Source of the DNA: Caldilineaceae bacterium | Lineage (GTDB): Bacteria; Chloroflexota; Anaerolineae; Caldilineales; Caldilineaceae | Assembly: GCA_028819675.1 (NCBI GenBank) | Contig: JAPPKT010000399.1 | Location: forward strand, 1 to 8,755 | DNA length: 8,755 bases | Reading direction: 5' to 3' | Shown here: positions 1 through 6,214 of the stretch, in pieces | Position numbering within the stretch: position 1 is the first letter of the stretch | Layout of the letters: every line of letters begins with the position of its first letter | Position numbers and translations under genes: made by a program | Notes under the pieces: generated by a model | The model's input: only the letters and a program-made list of their open reading frames with translations | Databases searched by the model: none | Told to the model about the DNA's origin: nothing

Positions 1-19
1 ATTAAAACTGCGCGTGGTT

Positions 20-120
20 GGGGTGCGGGTGTTAAGCCTTTTATTTTTGGCCACCCAAGCCCGGGTCGCGCCCTATCTGTCCATCGAGCGCACGTTTCTT
101 CTTTTGTGGCTGTTTCAGGT
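20..120 (+). promoter_or_regulatory. Possible partial cobalamin riboswitch / leader of the corrinoid operon
   Basis: This untranslated leader lies just before the binding-protein gene of a cobalamin operon, where AdoCbl riboswitches are common. Bases 57-73 (AAGCCCGGGTCGCGCCC) match about 12 of 17 positions of the B12-box consensus as I recall it. They are preceded by GGCCAC (49-54), which recalls the conserved GCCAC of the core. Bases 88-110 could form a weak stem, GC(G)CAC pairing with GTGGC around a pyrimidine-rich loop, reminiscent of the expression-platform hairpin of btuB leaders. A full element is about 200 nt, so most of the 5' core would lie outside the window or be miscalled near the contig edge. 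I see the partial motif and the context, not a foldable complete aptamer. No promoter can be identified. Confidence 0.4.
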
Positions 121-166
121 GACGCGGCAGGGGTATCAACCATCCATGCACTGTCAGGAGAAACTG

Positions 167-1408
167 ATGCGACGTCTGCCATTCCACCTTCTTGTCACAG
201 TATTCCTGGTCCTGAGCGCCTGTGTTGCCCAGCCGGCCGCGGTTTCCTCGCCGCCGGACAGCACTGCCGCAGACACAGCCGCAGCGGCCGTGCCACCGGT
301 TCAGAATCTGCAGGACGGCTGCGTCGAACTGTACGACCCGGCGATAGACTACTTTCCACAGAAGCTGTCAGTTGCCTATGCCTCCGGCTTCGCTGTCGAA
401 TATCACAACAACTACAAGATCGTTACCGTAACCAATCCGTGGCAGGGGGCGCAGGAGAGTTTCCGCTATGTGCTTCTCCAGTGCGGCACGCCGGCTCCTC
501 AGGACGTTGAAGGCGAAGTAATCGAAGTGCCGGTAAGTAACATCATTGCCATGTCGACCACCTACCTTCCGACGCTGGAAGACCTCGGTCTGATAGACAG
601 GCTGATCGGGTTGGACAGCTACATGTGGACGACCAACCCTGCGGTGCGTGCGCGCATCGAGTCCGGAGAGATCGCAGAAATCGGCGGCGGCGCTGCCGTC
701 AACGTGGAGTTGACGCTCGATCTGGATCCTGCCCTGGTCATGACCTACGGTACCGGCTTCTCCGACTTTGACACCCATCCCGTGCTGATGGAGGCTGGGA
801 TTCCGGTCGCGCTCAACGGTGACTTTGTTGAACAGAGCCCGCTGGGTCGGGCAGAGTGGATGAAGTTCATAGCCATGTTCTTCAACCGTGAAGCCGGCGC
901 CGCAGCGCAGTTCGATATCGTCGCGACCGAATATAACGCTGTAGCCGAACTGACGGCAACGCTTGCCGAGCGGCCTTCGGTGTTGATCGGGAGCGTCTAC
1001 AACGGCACCTGGTATGTCTCGGGCGGCGGAAGCTACATGGCCAAACTGCTGGCCGACGCCGGCGCCGCCTACCTCTGGTCGGGAGAAGGGGACGTCGGTG
1101 CCCTTCCGCTCGACTTCGAGTCGGTCTACGCTGTGGCGGCGGACGCTGAATTCTGGCTCAACCCGGACAACTCTTTCTGGCTCACCGTCGACGACGTGCT
1201 CGAAAGCGATCCCCGCTACGGCGACTTTGCGCCGCTCAAACAGGGCCAGCTATTCAACAACAATGCCAGGGTGAACGAAAATGGGGGCAACGCCTACTAC
1301 GAAGAGGGCGCAGCCCATCCCGAAAAGGTGTTGAAGGACCTTGTAAAGATTCTTCACCCGCATCTTTTGCCGGAACACGAACTCAGGTTTTACCAGCAGG
1401 TTCAGTAA
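167..1408 (+). CDS. Lipoprotein substrate-binding protein of a corrinoid/iron-chelate ABC importer (BtuF/FecB-like)
   Basis: This is the extracytoplasmic solute receptor of the importer encoded downstream, and from context it likely binds cobalamin or cobinamide. The frame is open from base 14, but the ATG at 167 is chosen because AGGAG (156-160) sits 6 nt before it and a lipoprotein signal peptide follows at once (MRRLPFHLL..., lipobox LSAC with Cys19). The product is 413 aa. A low-complexity Ala/Pro/Ser linker (about 20-45) precedes an N-terminal region with Cys52 and Cys106, which may form a disulfide. The Peripla_BP_2-type fold runs from about residue 123 to 400, starting VSNIIAMSTTYLPTLEDLG and followed by LIGLDSYMW. 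The two-lobed helical-backbone receptor class is recognised from memory. Ligand specificity (B12 versus siderophore) is inferred from neighbouring cobS, cobU and pduO genes. In-frame ATG 146 is a weaker alternative start. Confidence 0.88.
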   Translation: MRRLPFHLLVTVFLVLSACVAQPAAVSSPPDSTAADTAAAAVPPVQNLQDGCVELYDPAIDYFPQKLSVAYASGFAVEYHNNYKIVTVTNPWQGAQESFRYVLLQCGTPAPQDVEGEVIEVPVSNIIAMSTTYLPTLEDLGLIDRLIGLDSYMWTTNPAVRARIESGEIAEIGGGAAVNVELTLDLDPALVMTYGTGFSDFDTHPVLMEAGIPVALNGDFVEQSPLGRAEWMKFIAMFFNREAGAAAQFDIVATEYNAVAELTATLAERPSVLIGSVYNGTWYVSGGGSYMAKLLADAGAAYLWSGEGDVGALPLDFESVYAVAADAEFWLNPDNSFWLTVDDVLESDPRYGDFAPLKQGQLFNNNARVNENGGNAYYEEGAAHPEKVLKDLVKILHPHLLPEHELRFYQQVQ

Positions 1409-1423
1409 CCGATTTTTCGTCGT

Positions 1424-1447
1424 GACCGGAGAGTGACAGGCCCGGTC
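1424..1447 (+). other. Small inverted repeat before cobS
   Basis: GACCGG (1424-1429) and CCGGTC (1442-1447) are a perfect 6-bp inverted repeat separated by 12 nt, between the binding-protein stop and cobS. There is no T-tract, so it does not look like a terminator. It ends one base before the upstream GTG (1449) and would hinder that start more than the one at 1476. The role is unknown and a chance pairing is possible in GC-rich DNA. Confidence 0.25.
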
Positions 1448-1475
1448 GGTGAGTGATTGGAGGCACGGGAGCTCC

Positions 1476-2231
1476 GTGAAAGCAGGTCTTACCGGCATAG
1501 CGGTCGCATTCCAATTCCTGACCATCGTGCCGCCGCTCCTGCGTCGCCCGCTGGCGCCAGACGAGTTGGGGAGATCAGTCACCTTCTTCCCCCTCGTCGG
1601 CCTCCTGATCGGGCTGCTGCTGTTCGGGCTGCATAGCGTTCTGTCAGCCATCTTCCCGGACCTGCTGGCGGCCGCGATTCTGCTCGGTGTCTGGACCCTA
1701 TGCAGCGGCGCCCTGCATTTCGACGGCCTTTTGGATACTGTGGACGGCCTCCTGGGCGGTCGTGATGCAGAAGATCGAATGCGTATCCTGCGCGATGCGC
1801 GCGTCGGTTCGTTTGCCGTCGCAGCCGGAGGCATGGTGCTTCTGCTGAAGTTCGCTGCGATCGGAAACATCGGGGCAGCCGGCGCACTCGTCGTCGCGCC
1901 GGTCGCGGGCCGATGGCTGACCAGCATGGCTGTCGTTCTCTTCTCGTATGCTCGCCCTGCCGGTCTGGGCCGGGACATGAAGGACAATGCTGGCTGGCCT
2001 CAGGCCGCTGGAGCGACGGCAATTGCCGCCGCGACACTAGGATTCCTGGCGCCGTCTGTGGGCATCGCGGCCACCGGCGCAACCGTGGTCCTGGCCTGCA
2101 TCAGCGCCTGGATTCTTGTCAGTTTCACACTGTCGCGCATCCCAGGGCTCACCGGCGATATCTACGGCGCACTGTGTGAAGTCGGAGAGACAGTCTGCAT
2201 CGTGACGCTGGCAGCAAACTGGTCCGTATAG
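1476..2231 (+). CDS. cobS: Adenosylcobinamide-GDP ribazoletransferase (cobalamin synthase)
   Basis: CobS joins adenosylcobinamide-GDP to alpha-ribazole or its phosphate, the last assembly step of the cobalamin nucleotide loop, in the cytoplasmic membrane. The family hallmark is clear: an acidic motif reading HFDGLLDTVDGLLGGRD (about residues 81-97), followed by RILRDARVGSFA. The near-C-terminal GLTGDIYGALCEVGET is also typical. The rest is strongly hydrophobic, with several Ala/Leu/Gly-rich membrane helices, and the length (251 aa) is normal for the family. GTG 1476 is preferred because GGGAG (1467-1471) and TTGGAGG (1457-1463) lie upstream and the protein then begins near the usual family start (...FQFLTIVPP). 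In-frame GTG 1449 would add 9 residues (260 aa) and cannot be excluded. It sits 67 nt after the binding-protein gene and 131 nt before cobU. Confidence 0.93.
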   Translation: MKAGLTGIAVAFQFLTIVPPLLRRPLAPDELGRSVTFFPLVGLLIGLLLFGLHSVLSAIFPDLLAAAILLGVWTLCSGALHFDGLLDTVDGLLGGRDAEDRMRILRDARVGSFAVAAGGMVLLLKFAAIGNIGAAGALVVAPVAGRWLTSMAVVLFSYARPAGLGRDMKDNAGWPQAAGATAIAAATLGFLAPSVGIAATGATVVLACISAWILVSFTLSRIPGLTGDIYGALCEVGETVCIVTLAANWSV

Positions 2232-2237
2232 GGTCCA

Positions 2238-2260
2238 AGGGACTCGACAACGCGAGCCCT
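2238..2260 (+). other. Hairpin just after cobS, no T-tract
   Basis: Starting 7 nt after the cobS stop, AGGG-A-CTCG pairs with CGAGCCCT. This gives an 8-bp stem with one bulged A and a 6-nt loop (ACAACG). There is no following U-run, so a classical intrinsic terminator is unlikely. It may stabilise the upstream mRNA or slow the polymerase between cobS and cobU. The rest of the 131-nt gap to cobU shows no recognisable gene or convincing promoter. Confidence 0.35.
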
Positions 2261-2362
2261 CAGAAGAACGGGACGATGGCTGAGAACTGACCTGACTTTC
2301 GGATAGTCGTTGATAAATTCCCGGCCTGCTTTACCCGCAAGCTGGACAGAGGACGGGTTTTC

Positions 2363-2980
2363 GTGGGGGAACTGATTCTGATTCTGGGCGGCGCACGCAG
2401 CGGCAAGAGCGCAGAGGCAGTGCGCATAGCACGGGAGCGCACAGATGGCCGGGTGCTCTTTGTGGCCACCGCCGAGCCCGGTGACGATGAAATGCGGCTT
2501 CGCATAGAAAAGCACAGGGGAGAGCGTCCCGCACACTGGCACACGCTGGAGGCGCCGCGACGCGTCGGCAAGGCGATCGGTCGACAGTCGGAAGAGTATT
2601 CGACCATCGTCGTAGACTGCATCACCCTGCTCGTGTCGAACCTCCTGGTCGACGGGCCGGACCCCTACGCCGAAGCCGTACGAAACAGCGTAGAACAGGA
2701 GATTGCAGAGGTCGTGAAAGCAGTCAAAGCAATGCCGGACGCGTGCCGCATGATCGTCGTTTCCAACGAGGTGGGTACCGGCATGGCGCCCCTAACCCCC
2801 TTGGGGAGGGCCTTCCGCGATCTGGTGGGTCAGGCCAATCAGACATTGGCCGCCGCCGCCGACCGGGCGGTCCTGATGGTGGCTGGAATTCCACTGGTAC
2901 TAAAAGGTCAGGAATCCCAGCGCGCCGTCTCTACTTCCTCGGGGTCGGAGGTATACGCGGCCGCGGTGAGAGATGAATAG
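2363..2980 (+). CDS. cobU: Adenosylcobinamide kinase / adenosylcobinamide-phosphate guanylyltransferase
   Basis: CobU phosphorylates adenosylcobinamide and then transfers GMP to give adenosylcobinamide-GDP, the CobS substrate. At 205 aa it is slightly longer than the classical enzyme. The P-loop GGARSGKS is at residues 9-16. RIEKHRGERPAHWHTLE aligns with the Salmonella CobU segment carrying the guanylylated histidine, so His51 is the likely GMP-accepting residue. VVDCITLLVSNLL (Walker-B-like region) and VSNEVGTGMAPLTPLGRAF are standard CobU motifs, followed by DLVGQANQTLAAAADRAVLMVAGIPL. The start is GTG 2363, with AGAGGA (2348-2353) 9 nt upstream. The gene ends by overlapping the next start by 8 bases (ATGAATAG), implying translational coupling to the permease gene. 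Confidence 0.96.
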   Translation: MGELILILGGARSGKSAEAVRIARERTDGRVLFVATAEPGDDEMRLRIEKHRGERPAHWHTLEAPRRVGKAIGRQSEEYSTIVVDCITLLVSNLLVDGPDPYAEAVRNSVEQEIAEVVKAVKAMPDACRMIVVSNEVGTGMAPLTPLGRAFRDLVGQANQTLAAAADRAVLMVAGIPLVLKGQESQRAVSTSSGSEVYAAAVRDE

Positions 2981-4097
2981 AGAGAATGCTCCCTTTGCAG
3001 CATCCAATATTCGGGTTCCCGCTTCGCTGACGAGGAGCCTCTCCGCAGGCCCCGGCCTGATACTGGCCGGGCTTGCACTGCTGGCTCTGGCGGCTTTCAT
3101 GTTGAGCTTGGCGGTCGGCTCCGTGCGCATCCCTCTCGACGAAATCGTGGCAGTGTTACTGGGCGGTGATGCTTCCAAGCCGGCCTGGGCCACGATCGTC
3201 CTTAAATTTCGCCTGCCCAAAGCCCTGACCGCGATGCTGGCCGGCGCCGCGCTATCCGTCAGCGGTCTGCAAATGCAGACCCTGTTTCGCAATCCACTCG
3301 CAGGGCCGTTCGTGTTGGGGATCTCCTCCGGGGCCAGTCTGGGCGTAGCGCTGACCGTGCTGCTGGCGGGCGTGGCGGTCGGCCTGGGCGGCAGCACGAC
3401 CCTTCTGGCGGGAATCAGTCTTGCCGGCGACACCAGTCTGGCGCTGTCAGCAATCGTCGGCTCCGGCCTCGTACTTCTGCTTGTCATGTCGGTAGCCCGC
3501 AGAGTGCAGAGCGGCATGACGCTGCTCATCCTGGGGCTGATGTTCGGGTATACGACCAGCGCCCTGGTGAGCGTGCTGATCTATTTCAGTGTCGTCGAAC
3601 GCATTCAAGCCTACATCTCCTGGACGTTCGGAACTTTCGGCGGCGTCACCTGGCGCCAGCTCCAGGTCATGGCGCCGGCGATTATCTTGGGGCTGGCCGG
3701 CGGCCATCTGTTGATGAAACCGTTGAATGCGCTGCTTCTCGGCGAGACCTACGCCATGTCTCTCGGGCTCAGCGTACGCCGCGTGCGCCTGGGCATCATC
3801 GGTTCGTCGGCAATCCTGGCCGGCGTCGTCACCGCTTTCTGCGGGCCGATCGGCTTTCTTGGAATCGCTGTCCCCCATCTCTGCCGCAGCCTGCTACATA
3901 CGTCGGACCACCGCCTGCTGCTGCCCGCGGTCTCTCTCATGGGCGCAACGCTGGCCCTGGGCGCCGATATCGTCGCCGGGCTGCCCGGCAGTCAGCTGAC
4001 GCTGCCCCTCAATGCCGTGACCGCGCTGCTGGGCGCCCCGGTTGTCATCTGGGTGATCCTCCGCCAGCGCAATCTGCGGCAGGCCTTCGCCGGTTGA
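2973..4097 (+). CDS. FecCD/BtuC-family ABC transporter permease, probably corrinoid uptake
   Basis: This is the membrane channel subunit of the importer, expected to work as a homodimer with the ATPase encoded next. The 374-aa product has a roughly 26-residue polar N-terminus and then about ten hydrophobic segments, the first around residues 27-49. Family motifs are clear: FRLPKALTAMLAGAALSVSG (79-98), LFRNPLAGPFVLGISSGASL (104-123) and, near the C-terminus, CGPIGFLGIAVPHLCR. These match the BtuC/FecD/FhuB class (PF01032-type). The ATG at 2973 lies inside the end of cobU with a moderate GGTGAGAG upstream. Corrinoid specificity is inferred from context; iron-siderophore uptake is the alternative. 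From memory, the LQMQTLFRNPLAGPFVLGIS wording resembles a permease subfamily frequent in Bacteroidota. Confidence 0.93.
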   Translation: MNRENAPFAASNIRVPASLTRSLSAGPGLILAGLALLALAAFMLSLAVGSVRIPLDEIVAVLLGGDASKPAWATIVLKFRLPKALTAMLAGAALSVSGLQMQTLFRNPLAGPFVLGISSGASLGVALTVLLAGVAVGLGGSTTLLAGISLAGDTSLALSAIVGSGLVLLLVMSVARRVQSGMTLLILGLMFGYTTSALVSVLIYFSVVERIQAYISWTFGTFGGVTWRQLQVMAPAIILGLAGGHLLMKPLNALLLGETYAMSLGLSVRRVRLGIIGSSAILAGVVTAFCGPIGFLGIAVPHLCRSLLHTSDHRLLLPAVSLMGATLALGADIVAGLPGSQLTLPLNAVTALLGAPVVIWVILRQRNLRQAFAG

Positions 4098-4110
4098 CGG
4101 GAGTACTGGC

Positions 4111-5226
4111 ATGAGAAACGCGATTGTTCTGCGAACAGAGGACCTCTCCATTGGCTATCGTCGCGCCCGCAGGGATCCTGTTGTAATCGCCAGCAATCTG
4201 AGCTTTTCCTTGCGGCCGGGGGAGTTGGTCTGCTTGCTGGGGCCGAACGGCGCCGGCAAGTCGACTCTCATGCGTACGCTGGCCCGCCTGCAACCCCCTT
4301 TATCCGGGCAAATCTGGCTGGATGATCGTCTGCTTGACGACCTGCGGCCCGGCCAGCTGGCACGTCGACTCAGCATCGTGCTGACCGATCGAGTTGACGT
4401 GGGCGCAATGTCCGGATACGGTCTGGTAAGCCTGGGCCGCCATCCCTACACCGGCTGGACGGGAACGCTGGAGGAGCAGGACCAGCATATCGTTCAGTGG
4501 GCGCTGCAGGCCGTCCGCGCCAAAGATCTGGCCGACCGGCTTACTGTCGAGATGAGCGATGGCGAACGTCAAAAGGTCCTGATAGCCCGTGCCTTGGCGC
4601 AGCAACCGAAAGTGATGCTTTTGGACGAACCGACCGCCTTCCTTGACCTGCCGCGGCGGGTGGAAGTGATGGACCTCCTGCGGCAGCTCGCCAGCGAGAA
4701 CGGCCAGGCAATTCTGCTCTCCACGCATGATCTGGACCTGGCGCTGCGCAACGCCGACCGGCTGTGGCTGCTGTCGGCCGACGGCGAACTCTTCGACGGC
4801 GCGCCTGAAGACCTGATTCTCAACGGCGCTTTTGAGCGCGTCTTCTCCGCCGAAGGCGTGACATTTGACCGCGAGCGCGGCTCCTTTCATACCCGCCAGG
4901 AAGCTTGCGGACGGCTGCGATTGGAAGGCGACGGCGTTGCTGCCTTCTGGACGCGGCGCGCTCTGGAGCGGATCGGCTACGCTGTGGAGAACGAAGGAGA
5001 GAACGGGGATACCGCTTCCTATGCTTCCATTCTCCCTCCCCCGCAAAGAGCGATCGGCACCGTCTCCATTCGCTTGCAGGACGACGGCCTAATCTATAAC
5101 CTTGAAATGAAAGGGCGCGAGGATGCCTTTGCGACCCTGAACGCTCTGACCACATACCTGCGCCGCGGCGGCGCCGGAGGAGAAGCTGATGCCAAGGTTG
5201 ACGAAGATCTATACGCGCGGCGGTGA
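4111..5226 (+). CDS. ABC transporter ATPase (BtuD/FecE-like) with an extra C-terminal domain
   Basis: This energises the corrinoid/iron-chelate importer. The nucleotide-binding domain covers about residues 5-245, with Walker [10 protein letters not shown] (44-52), signature MSDGERQK (148-155; Asp replaces the usual second Gly), Walker B VMLLDE (168-173), D-loop region TAFLDL and switch His206 in LLSTHD. The Q-loop position reads [10 protein letters not shown] with no Gln, a variant I associate with this FecE-like subfamily. Residues 255-356 form an additional region ([12 protein letters not shown]... [12 protein letters not shown] ... [20 protein letters not shown]) not needed for ATPase function in classical BtuD (about 250 aa). 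It appears alpha/beta and soluble, and its function is unknown to me. The start has GGGAG (4099-4103) 7 nt upstream, 13 nt after the permease stop. The 3' end overlaps the adenosyltransferase gene by 38 nt. Confidence 0.93.
   Translation: MRNAIVLRTEDLSIGYRRARRDPVVIASNLSFSLRPGELVCLLGPNGAGKSTLMRTLARLQPPLSGQIWLDDRLLDDLRPGQLARRLSIVLTDRVDVGAMSGYGLVSLGRHPYTGWTGTLEEQDQHIVQWALQAVRAKDLADRLTVEMSDGERQKVLIARALAQQPKVMLLDEPTAFLDLPRRVEVMDLLRQLASENGQAILLSTHDLDLALRNADRLWLLSADGELFDGAPEDLILNGAFERVFSAEGVTFDRERGSFHTRQEACGRLRLEGDGVAAFWTRRALERIGYAVENEGENGDTASYASILPPPQRAIGTVSIRLQDDGLIYNLEMKGREDAFATLNALTTYLRRGGAGGEADAKVDEDLYARR
5176..5182 (+). promoter_or_regulatory. Strong ribosome binding site of the adenosyltransferase gene, inside the ATPase gene
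   Basis: GGAGGAG lies 6 nt before ATG 5189 and is embedded in the coding sequence of the preceding ATPase (Gly-Gly-Ala-Gly-Gly-Glu codons). It fixes the downstream start and supports independent or coupled initiation within the 38-nt overlap. Confidence 0.8.
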
Positions 5227-5752
5227 CGACGGGACAACAGCCCTGGGAGGCGGCCAGCGCGTCTCCAAGGACTCACTGCGCGTCCAATTGTACGGGACTG
5301 TTGACGAGTTGAACGCGCACATCGGTGTAGCGTTGGCAGGCGGCCTGTGCGAGCAGTTACAAAGGACGCTGCCTGAGATTCAGAATGAACTGTTCCACCT
5401 GGGATCGGATTTGTGCTTTCTTGAAGAGGATAAACTGCGCTATACGCCCCCGCAGATCGAAGAGCGCCACGTCGACCGCTTGGAGACACTGCTCGACGAG
5501 CTGACGCCGGTCGTCGGCCCCCTGGAAAACTTTATCCTGCCGGGCGGCTCGCAGGGAGCGTCCTTTCTGCACGTCGCGCGTACAGTGTGCCGGCGGGCGG
5601 AACGGGAAGCGACCTCCCTTGCCAGAGAAGAGAGAATCAACCCGCAGGCAATTCGTTATCTGAATCGTCTGTCCGACGCGCTATTCGTGATGTCCCGCCT
5701 CGAGAATCTGCAACAGGGGGTCGCGGAGCCACTATGGGACCCGGCGGCATGA
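5189..5752 (+). CDS. pduO: ATP:cob(I)alamin adenosyltransferase, PduO type
   Basis: This enzyme transfers the 5'-deoxyadenosyl group of ATP to Co(I) of a reduced corrinoid, giving adenosylcobalamin or adenosylcobinamide. The 187-aa protein carries all hallmarks of the trimeric PduO/MMAB family: ATP-binding TRGGDDGTT (9-17), YGTVDELNA (35-43), [10 protein letters not shown] (66-75), NFILPGG (114-120), [10 protein letters not shown] (130-139) and [14 protein letters not shown] (157-170). Phe115 is probably the counterpart of the Phe that displaces the lower ligand in Lactobacillus reuteri PduO, and Asp39 and Arg131 the counterparts of its salt-bridge pair, by motif position. It is not related to the CobA/BtuR fold. 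In this operon it would adenosylate imported corrinoid before CobU and CobS act. A hairpin starts 3 bases after the stop. The alternative symbol cobO is used loosely for such genes. Confidence 0.95.
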   Translation: MPRLTKIYTRGGDDGTTALGGGQRVSKDSLRVQLYGTVDELNAHIGVALAGGLCEQLQRTLPEIQNELFHLGSDLCFLEEDKLRYTPPQIEERHVDRLETLLDELTPVVGPLENFILPGGSQGASFLHVARTVCRRAEREATSLAREERINPQAIRYLNRLSDALFVMSRLENLQQGVAEPLWDPAA

Positions 5753-5754
5753 GC

Positions 5755-5784
5755 GGACGCGGCGCTTCCAGGAGCGCCGCGTCC
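5755..5784 (+). terminator. Strong GC-rich hairpin after the adenosyltransferase gene, terminator-like
   Basis: GGACGCGGCGCT (5755-5766) pairs perfectly with AGCGCCGCGTCC (5773-5784) around the 6-nt loop TCCAGG. This is a 12-bp uninterrupted stem starting 3 nt past the stop codon. The sequence after it (TGCTTACGCTTCC) is only mildly T-rich, so it is a non-canonical intrinsic terminator, a pause or attenuation site, or a 3'-end stabiliser. It separates the corrinoid operon from the ferredoxin gene by position, and partial read-through is possible. Being a near-perfect palindrome, it would also fold on the other strand. Confidence 0.6.
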
Positions 5785-5848
5785 TGCTTACGCTTCCACG
5801 ACCTGCGATCCTTTCCCTCTGCGCTGCCTGCCTTAAGTGAGGATAACT

Positions 5849-6214
5849 ATGGAGGAGACTTCTGTGGACCTGCCGGAGATGGCGCCCTACTCGCGTCACG
5901 TTTTCATCTGTTCAGGGCCGTTCTGCGATCCGGAAGGCAAGGCGAACTGGCTCTATGCCCAACTGGCCCGCAAGTTAGGCGAACTGGGCGAATATGACAA
6001 TCCCCTGCGCGTTAAGCGAGGCATGTCACCTTGTTTGGGCGTCTGCCACAGCGGGCCCGTCCTGGTCGTCTACCCTGAGGGCATCTGGTACTGCCAGGTC
6101 GATGAAGCGCTACTGGACAGAATCGTCGAGGAGCATCTCCGCAACGGAAGACCCGTGGAGGAAGCGGTCTACCATCGACTTGGAGACAATGTTTACTCGA
6201 GTGATATCAGATAG
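5849..6214 (+). CDS. Thioredoxin-like [2Fe-2S] ferredoxin
   Basis: This small soluble 121-aa electron carrier has four cysteines spaced as in thioredoxin-fold [2Fe-2S] ferredoxins: Cys21 and Cys26 in [15 protein letters not shown], then Cys62 and Cys66 in [21 protein letters not shown] fifth Cys82 follows in IWYCQV. The fold family is recognised from the C-x4-C ... C-x3-C pattern and the [11 protein letters not shown] strand. ATG 5849 is preferred over the in-frame GTG 5837 because GAGG (5839-5842) sits 6 nt before it. It lies 96 nt after the adenosyltransferase, beyond a strong hairpin, on the same strand. Its position suggests, but does not show, that it donates electrons for corrinoid reduction. 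The 3' end overlaps the convergent cytochrome gene by 22 bases. No promoter is evident in the gap. Confidence 0.88.
   Translation: MEETSVDLPEMAPYSRHVFICSGPFCDPEGKANWLYAQLARKLGELGEYDNPLRVKRGMSPCLGVCHSGPVLVVYPEGIWYCQVDEALLDRIVEEHLRNGRPVEEAVYHRLGDNVYSSDIR

Noticed and set aside
14..166. N-terminal extension of the binding protein to an ATG at base 14
   Set aside because: It would bury the lipoprotein signal peptide 51 residues inside the protein. The ATG at 167 has an ideal AGGAG and gives a normal lipoprotein start.
1250..1987. Minus-strand open frame of 245 codons opposite the binding-protein gene end and cobS
   Set aside because: It lies antisense to two well-supported genes, is rich in Arg/Ser/Pro as expected of GC-driven shadow frames, and shows no family motif.
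4300..5046. Minus-strand open frame of 248 codons opposite the ATPase gene
   Set aside because: The sense strand carries intact Walker A, signature, Walker B and switch-His motifs. The antisense translation shows no recognisable domain.
5837..5848. GTG 5837 as ferredoxin start
   Set aside because: The GTG overlaps the GAGG that serves the ATG at 5849, and the extra four residues add nothing recognisable.
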